DNA of 64,000 nucleotides from JAEUPI01 sp963814435. Its GTDB lineage: Bacteria > Pseudomonadota > Gammaproteobacteria > Burkholderiales > Burkholderiaceae_C. The stretch covers positions 124,001 to 188,000 of the forward strand of contig CAWFCV010000003.1 of assembly GCA_963814435.1 (NCBI GenBank), written 5' to 3'. Shown here piece after piece: positions 57,514 to 64,000 of this stretch. A model generated the notes under the pieces. It was not told the DNA's origin. It saw only the letters and a program-made list of their open reading frames with translations, and made no database searches. Position numbers and translations under genes: made by a program. How positions within the stretch are numbered: position 1 is the stretch's first letter; each line of letters opens with the position of its first letter.

Positions 57514-58473
57514 TCAGAACGACTGGGTGTAGCCGACGGCGAGGCTGCTTCGCGGCACCAGTTGAATGCCGTTGGTCTTCTGGTAGACGGGCACTTGCAG
57601 GTAGGCGTACACGATGGATTGCGCTGCGACGCTCACCGTCGCACCCGGCGACAGCGACAGCGTCGTCGAGCCGCTATTGTCAGGCTCCGACTGGCTGCCG
57701 CTGTCGCGCGCCCTGTTCGACAGGTTGATCTGCAGCGCCGCGCTCCATTGTGTCGAGATCGCGTGCGACCAGCCAGCCGACACGTCGAGGCGGCGGCCGG
57801 GCTTGTAGTCCTCCCGCGCGGCCAGCGCTTGGGCCAGTGTCGCTTGCAGGCTCAACGCATCGGCGCCGCCGAAGGCCATGCGCGCCGACACGCCGAGCAC
57901 CAGGTCCGTCGTGCCGCTGCCCGGTTGCAGTGATCGCTCGGCGCGGGTGCCATCGGCGTTGACGACCTGCCTGCCGCCGGTGGGCAGCTGGAGTCCGCCG
58001 GTCAAAGCCCAGCTGAAGTCCGGCGCGTCGGCGACGTTCTGCCAGCGGCCGAGCACCTGTGCATCCCCGACCTTCGTGAACGTCCAGCGCTCGGCCGGGC
58101 CGATGGCGCCGGTGATGTCGTCGACCAGATCGTGCAGATGGTCGCGGCGCACCAGCGGCAGCCGCAGCGCGACCGACCACTGGCGGTCGAATGACCGCTC
58201 CACGGTACTCACCAAGTTGAGGTTGCGGGTGCGGCGTTCGATGGCTTCTTCGCCGGATACCTCGGCCGCCGAAAGCGTCCGGGTGCCCGAGCGCAGGCGG
58301 TTCTGCGCCACGCTCTCGAGCCGGAAGTCCGCACTCCAGCCGAGGTGATCCCAGGTGCCCAGCGCAAACCGGTCGTTGAGCAGGGTGCAGTAGGTGGCGC
58401 CGCACGACGCGTGGGCGGCGCCGGTGGCTGCGCCGAGCACGGCGCACAGGGCAAGTCTCTTCAATGTCGTCAT
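57514..58473 (-). CDS. Exported beta-rich outer-membrane-like protein beside PCu(A)C
   Basis: 319 residues from ATG 58473 with a signal peptide ending at AAHA|SCG. The mature part starts SCGATYCTLLND (one CxxxxC pair) and then has repeated strands such as NLNLVSTVERSFDRQWSVALRLPLV, WALTGGLQLPTGGRQ and LDVSAGWSHAIS, ending VGYTQSF with a terminal Phe. It has the look of a small outer-membrane channel or transporter. Together with the PCu(A)C gene it suggests copper supply. The family was not recognised with confidence. Confidence 0.7.
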   Translation of the reverse strand: MTTLKRLALCAVLGAATGAAHASCGATYCTLLNDRFALGTWDHLGWSADFRLESVAQNRLRSGTRTLSAAEVSGEEAIERRTRNLNLVSTVERSFDRQWSVALRLPLVRRDHLHDLVDDITGAIGPAERWTFTKVGDAQVLGRWQNVADAPDFSWALTGGLQLPTGGRQVVNADGTRAERSLQPGSGTTDLVLGVSARMAFGGADALSLQATLAQALAAREDYKPGRRLDVSAGWSHAISTQWSAALQINLSNRARDSGSQSEPDNSGSTTLSLSPGATVSVAAQSIVYAYLQVPVYQKTNGIQLVPRSSLAVGYTQSF

Positions 58474-58619
58474 GTCGCGCTCCTGATCGGGCGTTCTCGC
58501 GCCAGCAAGGATTCGTGGCAACGGTGTGGTTTGCCGCGGCTGGGCGCCGCGGCAAGACGGTGTGTCGCATCGCCACGTGACCACGTGGCAATGCGCGGGC
58601 CGTCAATCGGCGAGCGGTG

Positions 58620-59057
58620 TCAGGCGTGCAAAGGCGGCGCGCGGGGCTGCGCGCCGCGCCACGCGAGCGGCAGCCTCGGCGCGTGCAACGCGCGGGGCGG
58701 CGGTTGGCTGGCCGTTGCCTGCACGATCGGCGAGGCAGCCGCCGCGGGCGGTGCGACGCCATCGTGGTGCAACGCGCAGTAGGCGCACGGCGCGAACGGG
58801 TGCAGACCCGGTTCGACCGGATTGCCATCTTCGTCGAGCGCGGTGATGAAACGCATCGACCCGGTGGCACTGCACAACAGCGACCACGGCAGCATCTCGC
58901 CGCGCGCATGGCGCAGTGCATGCGCCACGCTCGGCGCCAGCGTCGCCAGCGCAAACGCCAGCAGCGCGGTCCAGCGTGCGCTGCGGTGGAGCCAAGCTCG
59001 TGCGCGACATGGCCGGCAGTGTAGCCGCGGCGCCGCAGGCCGAACCTTAAGGTCCAT
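58620..59057 (-). CDS. DUF2946-like small exported protein
   Basis: 145 residues from the only in-frame ATG at 59057. It has a basic N-terminus, a hydrophobic helix (WTALLAFALATLAPSVAHAL), a region with FAPCAYCALHHDG near residue 95, and a Pro/Ala-rich end. CxYCxxH-type motifs in this family suggest metal binding, and members often lie beside copper or TonB genes. An alternative start MSRTSLAPPQRT at 59010 lies in the neighbouring frame and would need one base removed, as elsewhere in this window. It lies upstream of the copper-related pair. Confidence 0.6.
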   Translation of the reverse strand: MDLKVRPAAPRLHCRPCRARAWLHRSARWTALLAFALATLAPSVAHALRHARGEMLPWSLLCSATGSMRFITALDEDGNPVEPGLHPFAPCAYCALHHDGVAPPAAAASPIVQATASQPPPRALHAPRLPLAWRGAQPRAPPLHA

Positions 59058-59121
59058 CGACCGATCCCCGCGATCCGGGGGCGCGTAAACTCGCGCCCGG
59101 TCTCCGGCCGCTTCCGTCACG

Positions 59122-59829
59122 ATGCCCGTCCTCTACAGCCTTGCCGCAATCGTCGTCGCCTACCTGATCGGCTCGCTGTCGTTTGCGGTGATCGTCAGCC
59201 GTCTGTTCGGGCTGGCCGACCCGCGCAGCTACGGCTCGAGGAACCCGGGCGCCACCAACGTGCTGCGCTCGGGCCATCGGCAGGCCGCCGTCCTCACGCT
59301 GGCGCTCGATGCGCTGAAGGGCTACGTGCCGGTGTGGCTCGCGCTGTGGCTGTCGCCGCAGTTCGGCTGGGGCGCCACCACGATCGGTTTCGTCGGGCTG
59401 GCAGCGTTTCTGGGTCACCTGTGGCCGCTGTTCTTCCGCTTCGAGGGCGGCAAGGGCGTGGCCACCGCGGCCGGCGTGTTGATGGCCTTCAACCCCTGGC
59501 TGGGGCTGGCCACGTTGGCCACCTGGGTCGTGATCGCGGCGTTCTTCCGCTATGCATCGCTGGCCTCGATCGTCGCGGCGCTGTTCGCGCCGTTCTACCA
59601 GTTGCTGATCTGGGAGCCGTCGCCGCTGGCCCTGGCCATCGCGGTGATGAGCCTGCTGCTGGTCTGGCGCCACAGCGGCAACATCCGCAAGTTGCTGGCG
59701 GGCACCGAATCGCGGCTCGGCCAGAAGGCCGCGTCAGCGGTGGCGCCCGCCGCGCACCAGGGTCACGGCCACGGCCACGGCCACGGCACGCACGGGCACG
59801 GTCACGGCAAGAAGAAGGGGCACACCTGA
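59122..59829 (+). CDS. plsY: Glycerol-3-phosphate acyltransferase PlsY with His-rich tail
   Basis: 235 residues. The three PlsY motifs are GSLSFAVIVSRLFG with SRNPGATNVLR, ALKGYVPVW, and GHLWPLFFRFEGGKGVAT. Five membrane helices are visible. It transfers the acyl group of acyl-phosphate to glycerol-3-phosphate to make lysophosphatidic acid. The usual protein is near 200 residues. Here about 25 extra C-terminal residues contain nine His-Gly units (for example HGHGHGHGTHGHGHG), suggesting metal binding. It overlaps the RidA gene by one base. Confidence 0.93.
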   Translation: MPVLYSLAAIVVAYLIGSLSFAVIVSRLFGLADPRSYGSRNPGATNVLRSGHRQAAVLTLALDALKGYVPVWLALWLSPQFGWGATTIGFVGLAAFLGHLWPLFFRFEGGKGVATAAGVLMAFNPWLGLATLATWVVIAAFFRYASLASIVAALFAPFYQLLIWEPSPLALAIAVMSLLLVWRHSGNIRKLLAGTESRLGQKAASAVAPAAHQGHGHGHGHGTHGHGHGKKKGHT

Positions 59830-60173
59830 TGGTTCAACGATTCGACGTCGGCTCGCGCATGAGCGAGATGGCCGTGCACAACGGCGTGTGTTACCTGGCC
59901 GGGCAGGTGGCCCTCGGCGGCGCCAAGGACGTCGGCGGCCAGACGCGCGAGGTGCTCGCAGCCGTCGATGCCCTGCTGGCCAAGGCCGGCACCGACAAGT
60001 CCAAGATCCTGCGCGCGCAGATCTTCCTGGCCAACATCGCCGACTTCCCGGCGATGAACGCAGTGTGGGACCAATGGGTCGTGGCCGGCCACACGCCGCC
60101 GCGCGCGACGGTGCAGGCTGCGCTGGCCAAGCCGGAGTGGAAGATCGAGATCGTCGTCACCGCCGCGCTCTAG
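59829..60173 (+). CDS. RidA-family protein
   Basis: 114 residues covering one RidA/YjgF domain: VCYLAGQVALGG, then TREVLAAVDALLAKAGTDKSK, and PRATVQAALAKPEWKIEIVV with the conserved Arg that binds the iminium product. RidA proteins clear reactive enamines/imines from PLP enzymes. The closer relatives with VWDQWVVAGHTPPRATV are in the YjgH/YoaB subgroup. It is coupled to plsY by TGATG overlap. Confidence 0.9.
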   Translation: MVQRFDVGSRMSEMAVHNGVCYLAGQVALGGAKDVGGQTREVLAAVDALLAKAGTDKSKILRAQIFLANIADFPAMNAVWDQWVVAGHTPPRATVQAALAKPEWKIEIVVTAAL

Positions 60174-60192
60174 TCTGGCCGGTGCGCAGGCG

Positions 60193-60834
60193 CTAGGCGG
60201 TGCCGGGCACCGCCAGGCCCAGTCGAGCCGGGTCGCCGCGGCCCAGTCGCAGCACCTGGGGTTCTTCTCCCGTGAGGTCGATCACCGTGGTCGGTTGCGC
60301 CGGGCACGCGCCGGCATCGACCACGGCCTGCAGCGCCTTCTGCAGGCGCTTGCGGATCTCCCGCGGGTCATTCAGCGGTTCGTGCTCGCCTGGCGCGATC
60401 AGCGTGGTCGCCAGCAGGGGCTGACCCAGGATGGCCAGCAACGCCTGGGTGACGCGGTGCTTGGGCACGCGCAGCCCGATCGTGCGCCGCGACGGGTGCG
60501 ACAGGCGCCGCGGAACCTCCTTGGTGGCCTCGAGGATGAAGGTGAACGGTCCCGGCGTTGCATGCTTGAGCAGGCGGTATTGCTTGTTGTCCACCCGCGC
60601 GTAGCTGGCCAGCTCCGACAGGTCGCGGCACAGCAGCGTGAGGTGATGCTTGTCGTCGACCTGGCGGATGCGTCGCAGGGCCTGCGCGGCGTCCTTGTCG
60701 TCGAGGTGGCAGACCAGCGCATAGCTCGAGTCGGTGGGCACCGCGCACACGCCGCCGGCGTCGAGAATCTGCGCCGCCTGCTTCAGCAGGCGCGGCTGCG
60801 GATTGTCCGGATGAACCTCGAAGTACTGCGACAT
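60193..60834 (-). CDS. yciO: YciO-type Sua5/YrdC-family protein
   Basis: 213 residues. The start MSQYFEVHPDNPQPRL is nearly the same as E. coli YciO. YrdC-like motifs are VPTDSSYALVC, KHHLTLLCRDLSELA, HATPGPFTFILEATKEVPRR, TIGLRVPKH and PTTVIDLTGEEP. TsaC relatives form threonylcarbamoyl-AMP for tRNA modification. YciO is weaker or uncertain in this role. It lies downstream of the PHP phosphoesterase gene as in E. coli (rnm-yciO), so this is an old gene pair. Confidence 0.93.
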   Translation of the reverse strand: MSQYFEVHPDNPQPRLLKQAAQILDAGGVCAVPTDSSYALVCHLDDKDAAQALRRIRQVDDKHHLTLLCRDLSELASYARVDNKQYRLLKHATPGPFTFILEATKEVPRRLSHPSRRTIGLRVPKHRVTQALLAILGQPLLATTLIAPGEHEPLNDPREIRKRLQKALQAVVDAGACPAQPTTVIDLTGEEPQVLRLGRGDPARLGLAVPGTA

Positions 60835-60880
60835 GGCCGCATTGTTCCAGGGCGCGGCGGTCGGCGCCGGGCGCGAACCG

Positions 60881-61738
60881 TCAGGGGTGCCGGATGCGGT
60901 GCTGCAGCTCGCTCCACACCGGCACCACGGTTGCGGGCAGATCGGGCAGCCCGCCGAGGTCGATCCGGCTTTCTTCCGGCGAGTGGAAATCACTGCCGCG
61001 CGAGGCGAGCAGGCCGAATTCCAGCGCCAGCTTCGCATAGCGGACGGCGTCGCTGGGATGGTGGCTGCTGGTCAGCACCTCGACGCCGCGGCCCCCATGG
61101 GCCTTGAACTCGGAGAACAGCGCGTACTCCTCGTTGGCGGTGAACTTGTAGCGTGCGGGGTGCGCCATGACGGCCAGTCCACCGGCATTGGTGATCCAGC
61201 GCACGGCATCGCCGAGCGCGGCCCAGCGATGCGGCACGAATCCCGGCTTGCCTTCGGTGAGGTAACGGCGAAAGACCTCGTGCGCGTCGGAGCAGACGCC
61301 GGTTTGCACCATCCAGCGCGCGAAGTGCGTGCGCGAGATGAGCGCCGGATTGCCCGCATGATCGAGCGCGCCGTCGAACGCGCCTTCGATGCCCACCCGG
61401 CCGAGGCTGTCCGCCATGTCGCGCGCGCGCTGTTCGCGGCCGCCGCGCGTGGCCGCCAGACCGGCCTGGAGCGCGCCGTCTTCGGGATCGATGCCCAATC
61501 CGACGACGTGAACGGTCTGCCCCGCAAAACTGACCGAGATCTCGACGCCCGCCAGGTAGGGCAGGCCAATTTCGCGCGCCGTCTGCGCAGCCAGGTGCTG
61601 ACCGGCGACTTCGTCGTGATCGGTCAAGGCCCAAAGCTCGACGCCCTTGCCCTTGGCGCGCGCAGCGACGTCAGCCGGGCTCAGGGTTCCGTCCGAGACA
61701 ATCGAATGGCAATGCAGATCGGCGTTCAGGAGGTTCAC
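60881..61738 (-). CDS. PHP-domain phosphoesterase (YciV/RNase AM-like)
   Basis: 285 residues from GTG 61738 (NLLNADLHCHSIVSDG). The metal-binding motifs of PHP enzymes are DLHCHSIVSDGTL, LWALTDHDEVAG, VMAHPARY and ASRGSDFHSPEES. E. coli YciV hydrolyses 3',5'-bisphosphonucleotides and 5'-matures small RNAs, and this member has all the ligands needed. It precedes yciO on the same strand and shares the upstream 234-bp gap with the divergent glycosyltransferase gene. Confidence 0.9.
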   Translation of the reverse strand: MNLLNADLHCHSIVSDGTLSPADVAARAKGKGVELWALTDHDEVAGQHLAAQTAREIGLPYLAGVEISVSFAGQTVHVVGLGIDPEDGALQAGLAATRGGREQRARDMADSLGRVGIEGAFDGALDHAGNPALISRTHFARWMVQTGVCSDAHEVFRRYLTEGKPGFVPHRWAALGDAVRWITNAGGLAVMAHPARYKFTANEEYALFSEFKAHGGRGVEVLTSSHHPSDAVRYAKLALEFGLLASRGSDFHSPEESRIDLGGLPDLPATVVPVWSELQHRIRHP

Positions 61739-61972
61739 GGCGCCATTGTAGGAATCAATCCGTGCCGCTCCGCCCCTCGGGGGCAGGGGGTGTGCGTTTG
61801 TTGGCCCAGGTCGTTCGTGCCGGCGCCGGCTGCACGGCATCGCAGCGCCGCTGGTGGCCGGAATCGAACGGGCCCTTCAGGGGTCTATGCGGTACATTGA
61901 CCTGACGCAACGAGTGCCGGGCCGATCCGGCGCGAAACTTCAAGCGCTGGGCCGAACGCCCAAACGCCTACG
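61739..61972. other. Divergent intergenic region
   Basis: 234 bp. It holds the 12-mer GGGGGCAGGGGG (61779-61790) shared with the element in the synthetase gene, and a stretch ending near 61905 that reads on the minus strand as GTTCGATTCCGGCCACCA, similar to a tRNA T-arm and CCA end but without the rest of a tRNA. A TTGACC lies near 61898. No -10 is clear. Confidence 0.4.
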
Positions 61973-63103
61973 ATGAAAAGGGTTCACACCTCTGCCAACC
62001 AGGCGCGGCCGGGCTCGCCAACGCTGGCTATCCCCGGGGCAGCGCCGCTGGGCCTGCCCTTGGTCGAGCGAGGGGGCGCTCAGACAGCCGAGCCGGTCGC
62101 TGTCGAGCGGCGGGCTGCGCCGGCCGAGGCTGCGGACAGGACGTCGAAGTTCCGGCCCCACGCGCCGACGCTGTCGGTGGTGCTGCCGTGCCTGAATGAA
62201 GCGGCCAACCTGCGCCTGGTGCTGCCCCGCTTGATTGCGGTGTTGCGCGATCTGGTTCCGCGGTGGGAGGTCATCGTCGTCGACGACGGCAGCACCGACG
62301 ACAGTGCCGCCGTCTGCGCCGAATGGTCTTCGACGCGTGGGGTGTGTGCGCTGCGCCTGTCGCGCAATTTCGGCAAGGAGGCGGCCCTGTCGGCCGGGCT
62401 CGAGGCGGCGGCGGGCGACGTGGTCGTGCTGATGGATGCCGACGGCCAGCACGAGCCCGAGTGGATTCCGGAGTTGCTGCGCCGTTGGCGGGACGGCGCC
62501 GACATGGTCTGCACGACGCGCTCGGATCGCAACGACGAAGGGCCGGTGAAGCGCCTGGGTTCGCGGTTGTTCTATCGGCTGCTGCGCACCGGCCAGCGGT
62601 TCCACGTCGCCGAGGACGCGGGCGACTTTCGTCTGCTCGACCGCCGTGTGGCCGATGCGCTGCGGGCGCTGCCCGAACGCACGCGCTTCATGAAGGGCCT
62701 GTATGCCTGGGTCGGGTTTCAGGTCGATCAAGTGCCGTACCGGCCGGCCGCACGGGCACAGGGCCGCAGCCGTTTCAACCTGCGCCGCCTGTTCGGGCTT
62801 TCGGTCACCGGCCTGACGGCGTTCACGACCTGGCCGCTGCGTGCGGTGAGCGTGATCGGCGTGTTGCTCGCGCTGGCCTCGTTTGTCTATGGCGCCGTGC
62901 TGGCGATCGATTTCCTGCTCAACGGCCATCAGGTGTCGGGCTGGACCACCATCGTCGTGGGCATGTTGTTGCTGTCCGGGGTACAGCTGATGTCGCTGGG
63001 TGTCGTGGGCGAGTACCTCTCGCGGGTCTTCGACGAGGTGAAGGCGCGGCCCTTGTACGTGGTGAAGGAGCGCATCGGCAGGGGTCTCGAGGCAGATACG
63101 TGA
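61973..63103 (+). CDS. Family 2 glycosyltransferase (DPM1/GtrB/ArnC-like)
   Basis: 376 residues. After a variable N-terminal 65 residues, the GT-A domain shows VVLPCLNEAANL, IVVDDGSTDDS, VVLMDADGQHEPEW (DxD) and RNFGKEAALSAG. Two C-terminal helices (VIGVLLALASFVYGAVLAI and TIVVGMLLLSGVQLMSLG) anchor it. It transfers a sugar from a nucleotide sugar to undecaprenyl phosphate. The following gene is an ArnT-like transferase, so the pair could make and use a lipid-linked sugar for surface modification. The true start may lie further in, since the N-terminal region is poorly conserved in texture. Confidence 0.88.
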   Translation: MKRVHTSANQARPGSPTLAIPGAAPLGLPLVERGGAQTAEPVAVERRAAPAEAADRTSKFRPHAPTLSVVLPCLNEAANLRLVLPRLIAVLRDLVPRWEVIVVDDGSTDDSAAVCAEWSSTRGVCALRLSRNFGKEAALSAGLEAAAGDVVVLMDADGQHEPEWIPELLRRWRDGADMVCTTRSDRNDEGPVKRLGSRLFYRLLRTGQRFHVAEDAGDFRLLDRRVADALRALPERTRFMKGLYAWVGFQVDQVPYRPAARAQGRSRFNLRRLFGLSVTGLTAFTTWPLRAVSVIGVLLALASFVYGAVLAIDFLLNGHQVSGWTTIVVGMLLLSGVQLMSLGVVGEYLSRVFDEVKARPLYVVKERIGRGLEADT

Positions 63104-64000
63104 AGTCCGTCTCGGTGTCGCGTGCGTGGCCGACGCTCGCCGCGCTGCTCGGCCTGTGGCTGCTGGCCACCGTCGCGGTGCGGCCGCTGATGTTGCCGGA
63201 CGAAGGGCGCTACGTCGGCGTCGCGCTGGAGATGCTACGGTCGGGCGACTGGCTGGTGCCCACGCTCGACGGGCTGCCGTACTTCCACAAGCCGCCGCTG
63301 TTCTACTGGATCACTGCGTCGGCGATGGCGCTGGGCGGCGTCAACCTGCTGGCGGCGCGTGCGGCGGCGCTGGTGGGAGCGGCGACGGCGCTGCTGTTTC
63401 TGGCCTGGTTTGCGCGCCGCTGGATGAGCGAACGTGCATCGGGCTGGACGCCCTGGATTCTGGCGACGATGCCGATGTTCTTCGTGGCCGCGCAGTTCGC
63501 CAACCTGGATCTGCTGGTGGCGGCCTGCATCACCGCGAGCATCCTGTGCCTGGCCGATGCCGTGTTGCGCGAGTCGGGCGACCCGGCGATCGGGCGCTCG
63601 CTGGCGATCGGCTGGCTGATGATGGCATTGGGTGTGCTGGCCAAAGGGTTGATCGGCTGCGTGCTGCCGCTGGCCGTGATCGTCGGCTGGCTGCTGTGGC
63701 GTCGTCGTCGGTCGCCGAGCTCGTTCGCGTCGTTGCGTCGCCTGGTTCGCTGGCCCGCCGTCGTGCTGTTCGCCGCGGTGGCGCTGCCCTGGTACGTGCT
63801 GGTGCAACTGCGTCACCCGGGGTTCTTCGACTACTTCGTCGTGCACCAGCATTTCGAGCGGTTTGCGGCGCGTGGCTTCAACAACGAGCAGCCGTTCTGG
63901 TTCTACGCGCCGGTCGTGGCGGGTCTGACGCTGCCGTGGTTCGTGTGGCTGCGCCCGGTGGCGGTCGATCATGCGGTTGCGGAGAACTCGCAGCAGGCGC
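63100..64000 (+). CDS. ArnT/family-39-like glycosyltransferase (3' truncated by window)
   Basis: GTG 63100 overlaps the previous stop. The visible 300 residues have ArnT-type features: PLMLPDEGRYVGVALEML (the Asp-Glu pair near the membrane), DWLVPTLDGLPYFHKPPL, about six helices, and FFDYFVVHQHFERFAARGF. The family transfers a sugar from undecaprenyl-phosphate to lipid A or proteins. The frame remains open to base 64000, so the C-terminal part is outside the window. Confidence 0.85.
   Translation, partial: MKSVSVSRAWPTLAALLGLWLLATVAVRPLMLPDEGRYVGVALEMLRSGDWLVPTLDGLPYFHKPPLFYWITASAMALGGVNLLAARAAALVGAATALLFLAWFARRWMSERASGWTPWILATMPMFFVAAQFANLDLLVAACITASILCLADAVLRESGDPAIGRSLAIGWLMMALGVLAKGLIGCVLPLAVIVGWLLWRRRRSPSSFASLRRLVRWPAVVLFAAVALPWYVLVQLRHPGFFDYFVVHQHFERFAARGFNNEQPFWFYAPVVAGLTLPWFVWLRPVAVDHAVAENSQQA

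Noticed and set aside
59755..59820. Possible CRISPR-like or satellite repeat
   Set aside because: The repeats are short GGTCAC/GGCCAC units coding a His-Gly tail in frame, without spacers.
61850..61905. tRNA-like end (GTTCGATTCCGGCCACCA on the minus strand)
   Set aside because: The T-arm pairs poorly and no anticodon arm, D-arm or acceptor stem could be built. At most a remnant or chance match.

Overview
The window is a high-GC chromosomal segment of a betaproteobacterium, most likely order Burkholderiales (Rubrivivax/Leptothrix/Ideonella-like). This is an inference from the very GC-rich third positions, System II (ResB/CcsA) cytochrome c maturation, a PPi-type phosphofructokinase, the DUF4212/SLC5 symporter pair with its SLC5-type sensor kinase, and the YciO/PHP pair. 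No rRNA, tRNA, CRISPR array, IS element or prophage was seen. Genes are tightly packed, many with ATGA-type start/stop overlaps, and no gene-free stretch exceeds 300 bases. The longest are 56749-57025 (277 bp, nothing recognised), 61739-61972 (234 bp) and 14075-14291 (217 bp, regulatory).

Region 1 (1-21,714, all + strand) is the most notable part: a putative multiheme extracytoplasmic electron-transfer locus. In order it has a parvulin PPIase (partial), a 660-residue outer-membrane beta-barrel, two triheme cytochromes, two helical paralogues of unknown function, two more triheme cytochromes, two NHL-propeller lipoproteins, an 11-heme cytochrome, ResB and CcsA, a TPR protein, an unrecognised membrane protein, a TlpA-like thioredoxin, a histidine kinase, a sigma54-dependent response regulator, a Sel1 protein, a monoheme cytochrome, and two exported 'regulator-type' beta-propellers. 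At least 25 CXXCH haem sites are encoded. A good sigma54 promoter with two upstream dyads lies inside the locus, which fits control by the adjacent two-component pair. The composition resembles porin-cytochrome and OmcS-type neighbourhoods in general terms, but I know of no described system with this exact set.

Region 2 (21,779-32,506) holds a large CHASE/PAS hybrid kinase, a small exported protein, a histidine phosphatase, PPi-dependent phosphofructokinase, and the minus-strand operon prfB (with its programmed +1 frameshift), a HAD phosphatase and pepN.

Region 3 (32,668-45,611) is an organic-acid (acetate-like) uptake and sensing locus: small membrane and TPR proteins, the DUF4212/SLC5 symporter, two DUF294-type putative nucleotidyltransferases, an SLC5-fused histidine kinase, a single-domain response regulator, and two DEDDh exonuclease-domain proteins.

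Region 4 (45,781-64,000) is mostly housekeeping and accessory: alpha/beta hydrolase, GNAT, acyl-CoA synthetase (carrying an in-frame palindromic insertion), a DUF6502/DUF5666 pair, aldo/keto reductase, YbaK-type deacylase, a PQQ-type sugar dehydrogenase-like protein, MipA-like and copper-related exported proteins, PlsY, RidA, YciO, a PHP phosphoesterase, and two lipid-linked glycosyltransferases.

Caution: about 30 genes or gene segments are broken by frameshifts. Every break for which I compared the frames needs removal of one extra base, and the breaks concentrate at 31.0-36.1 kb. This pattern looks like uncorrected insertion errors in the assembly rather than real gene decay.
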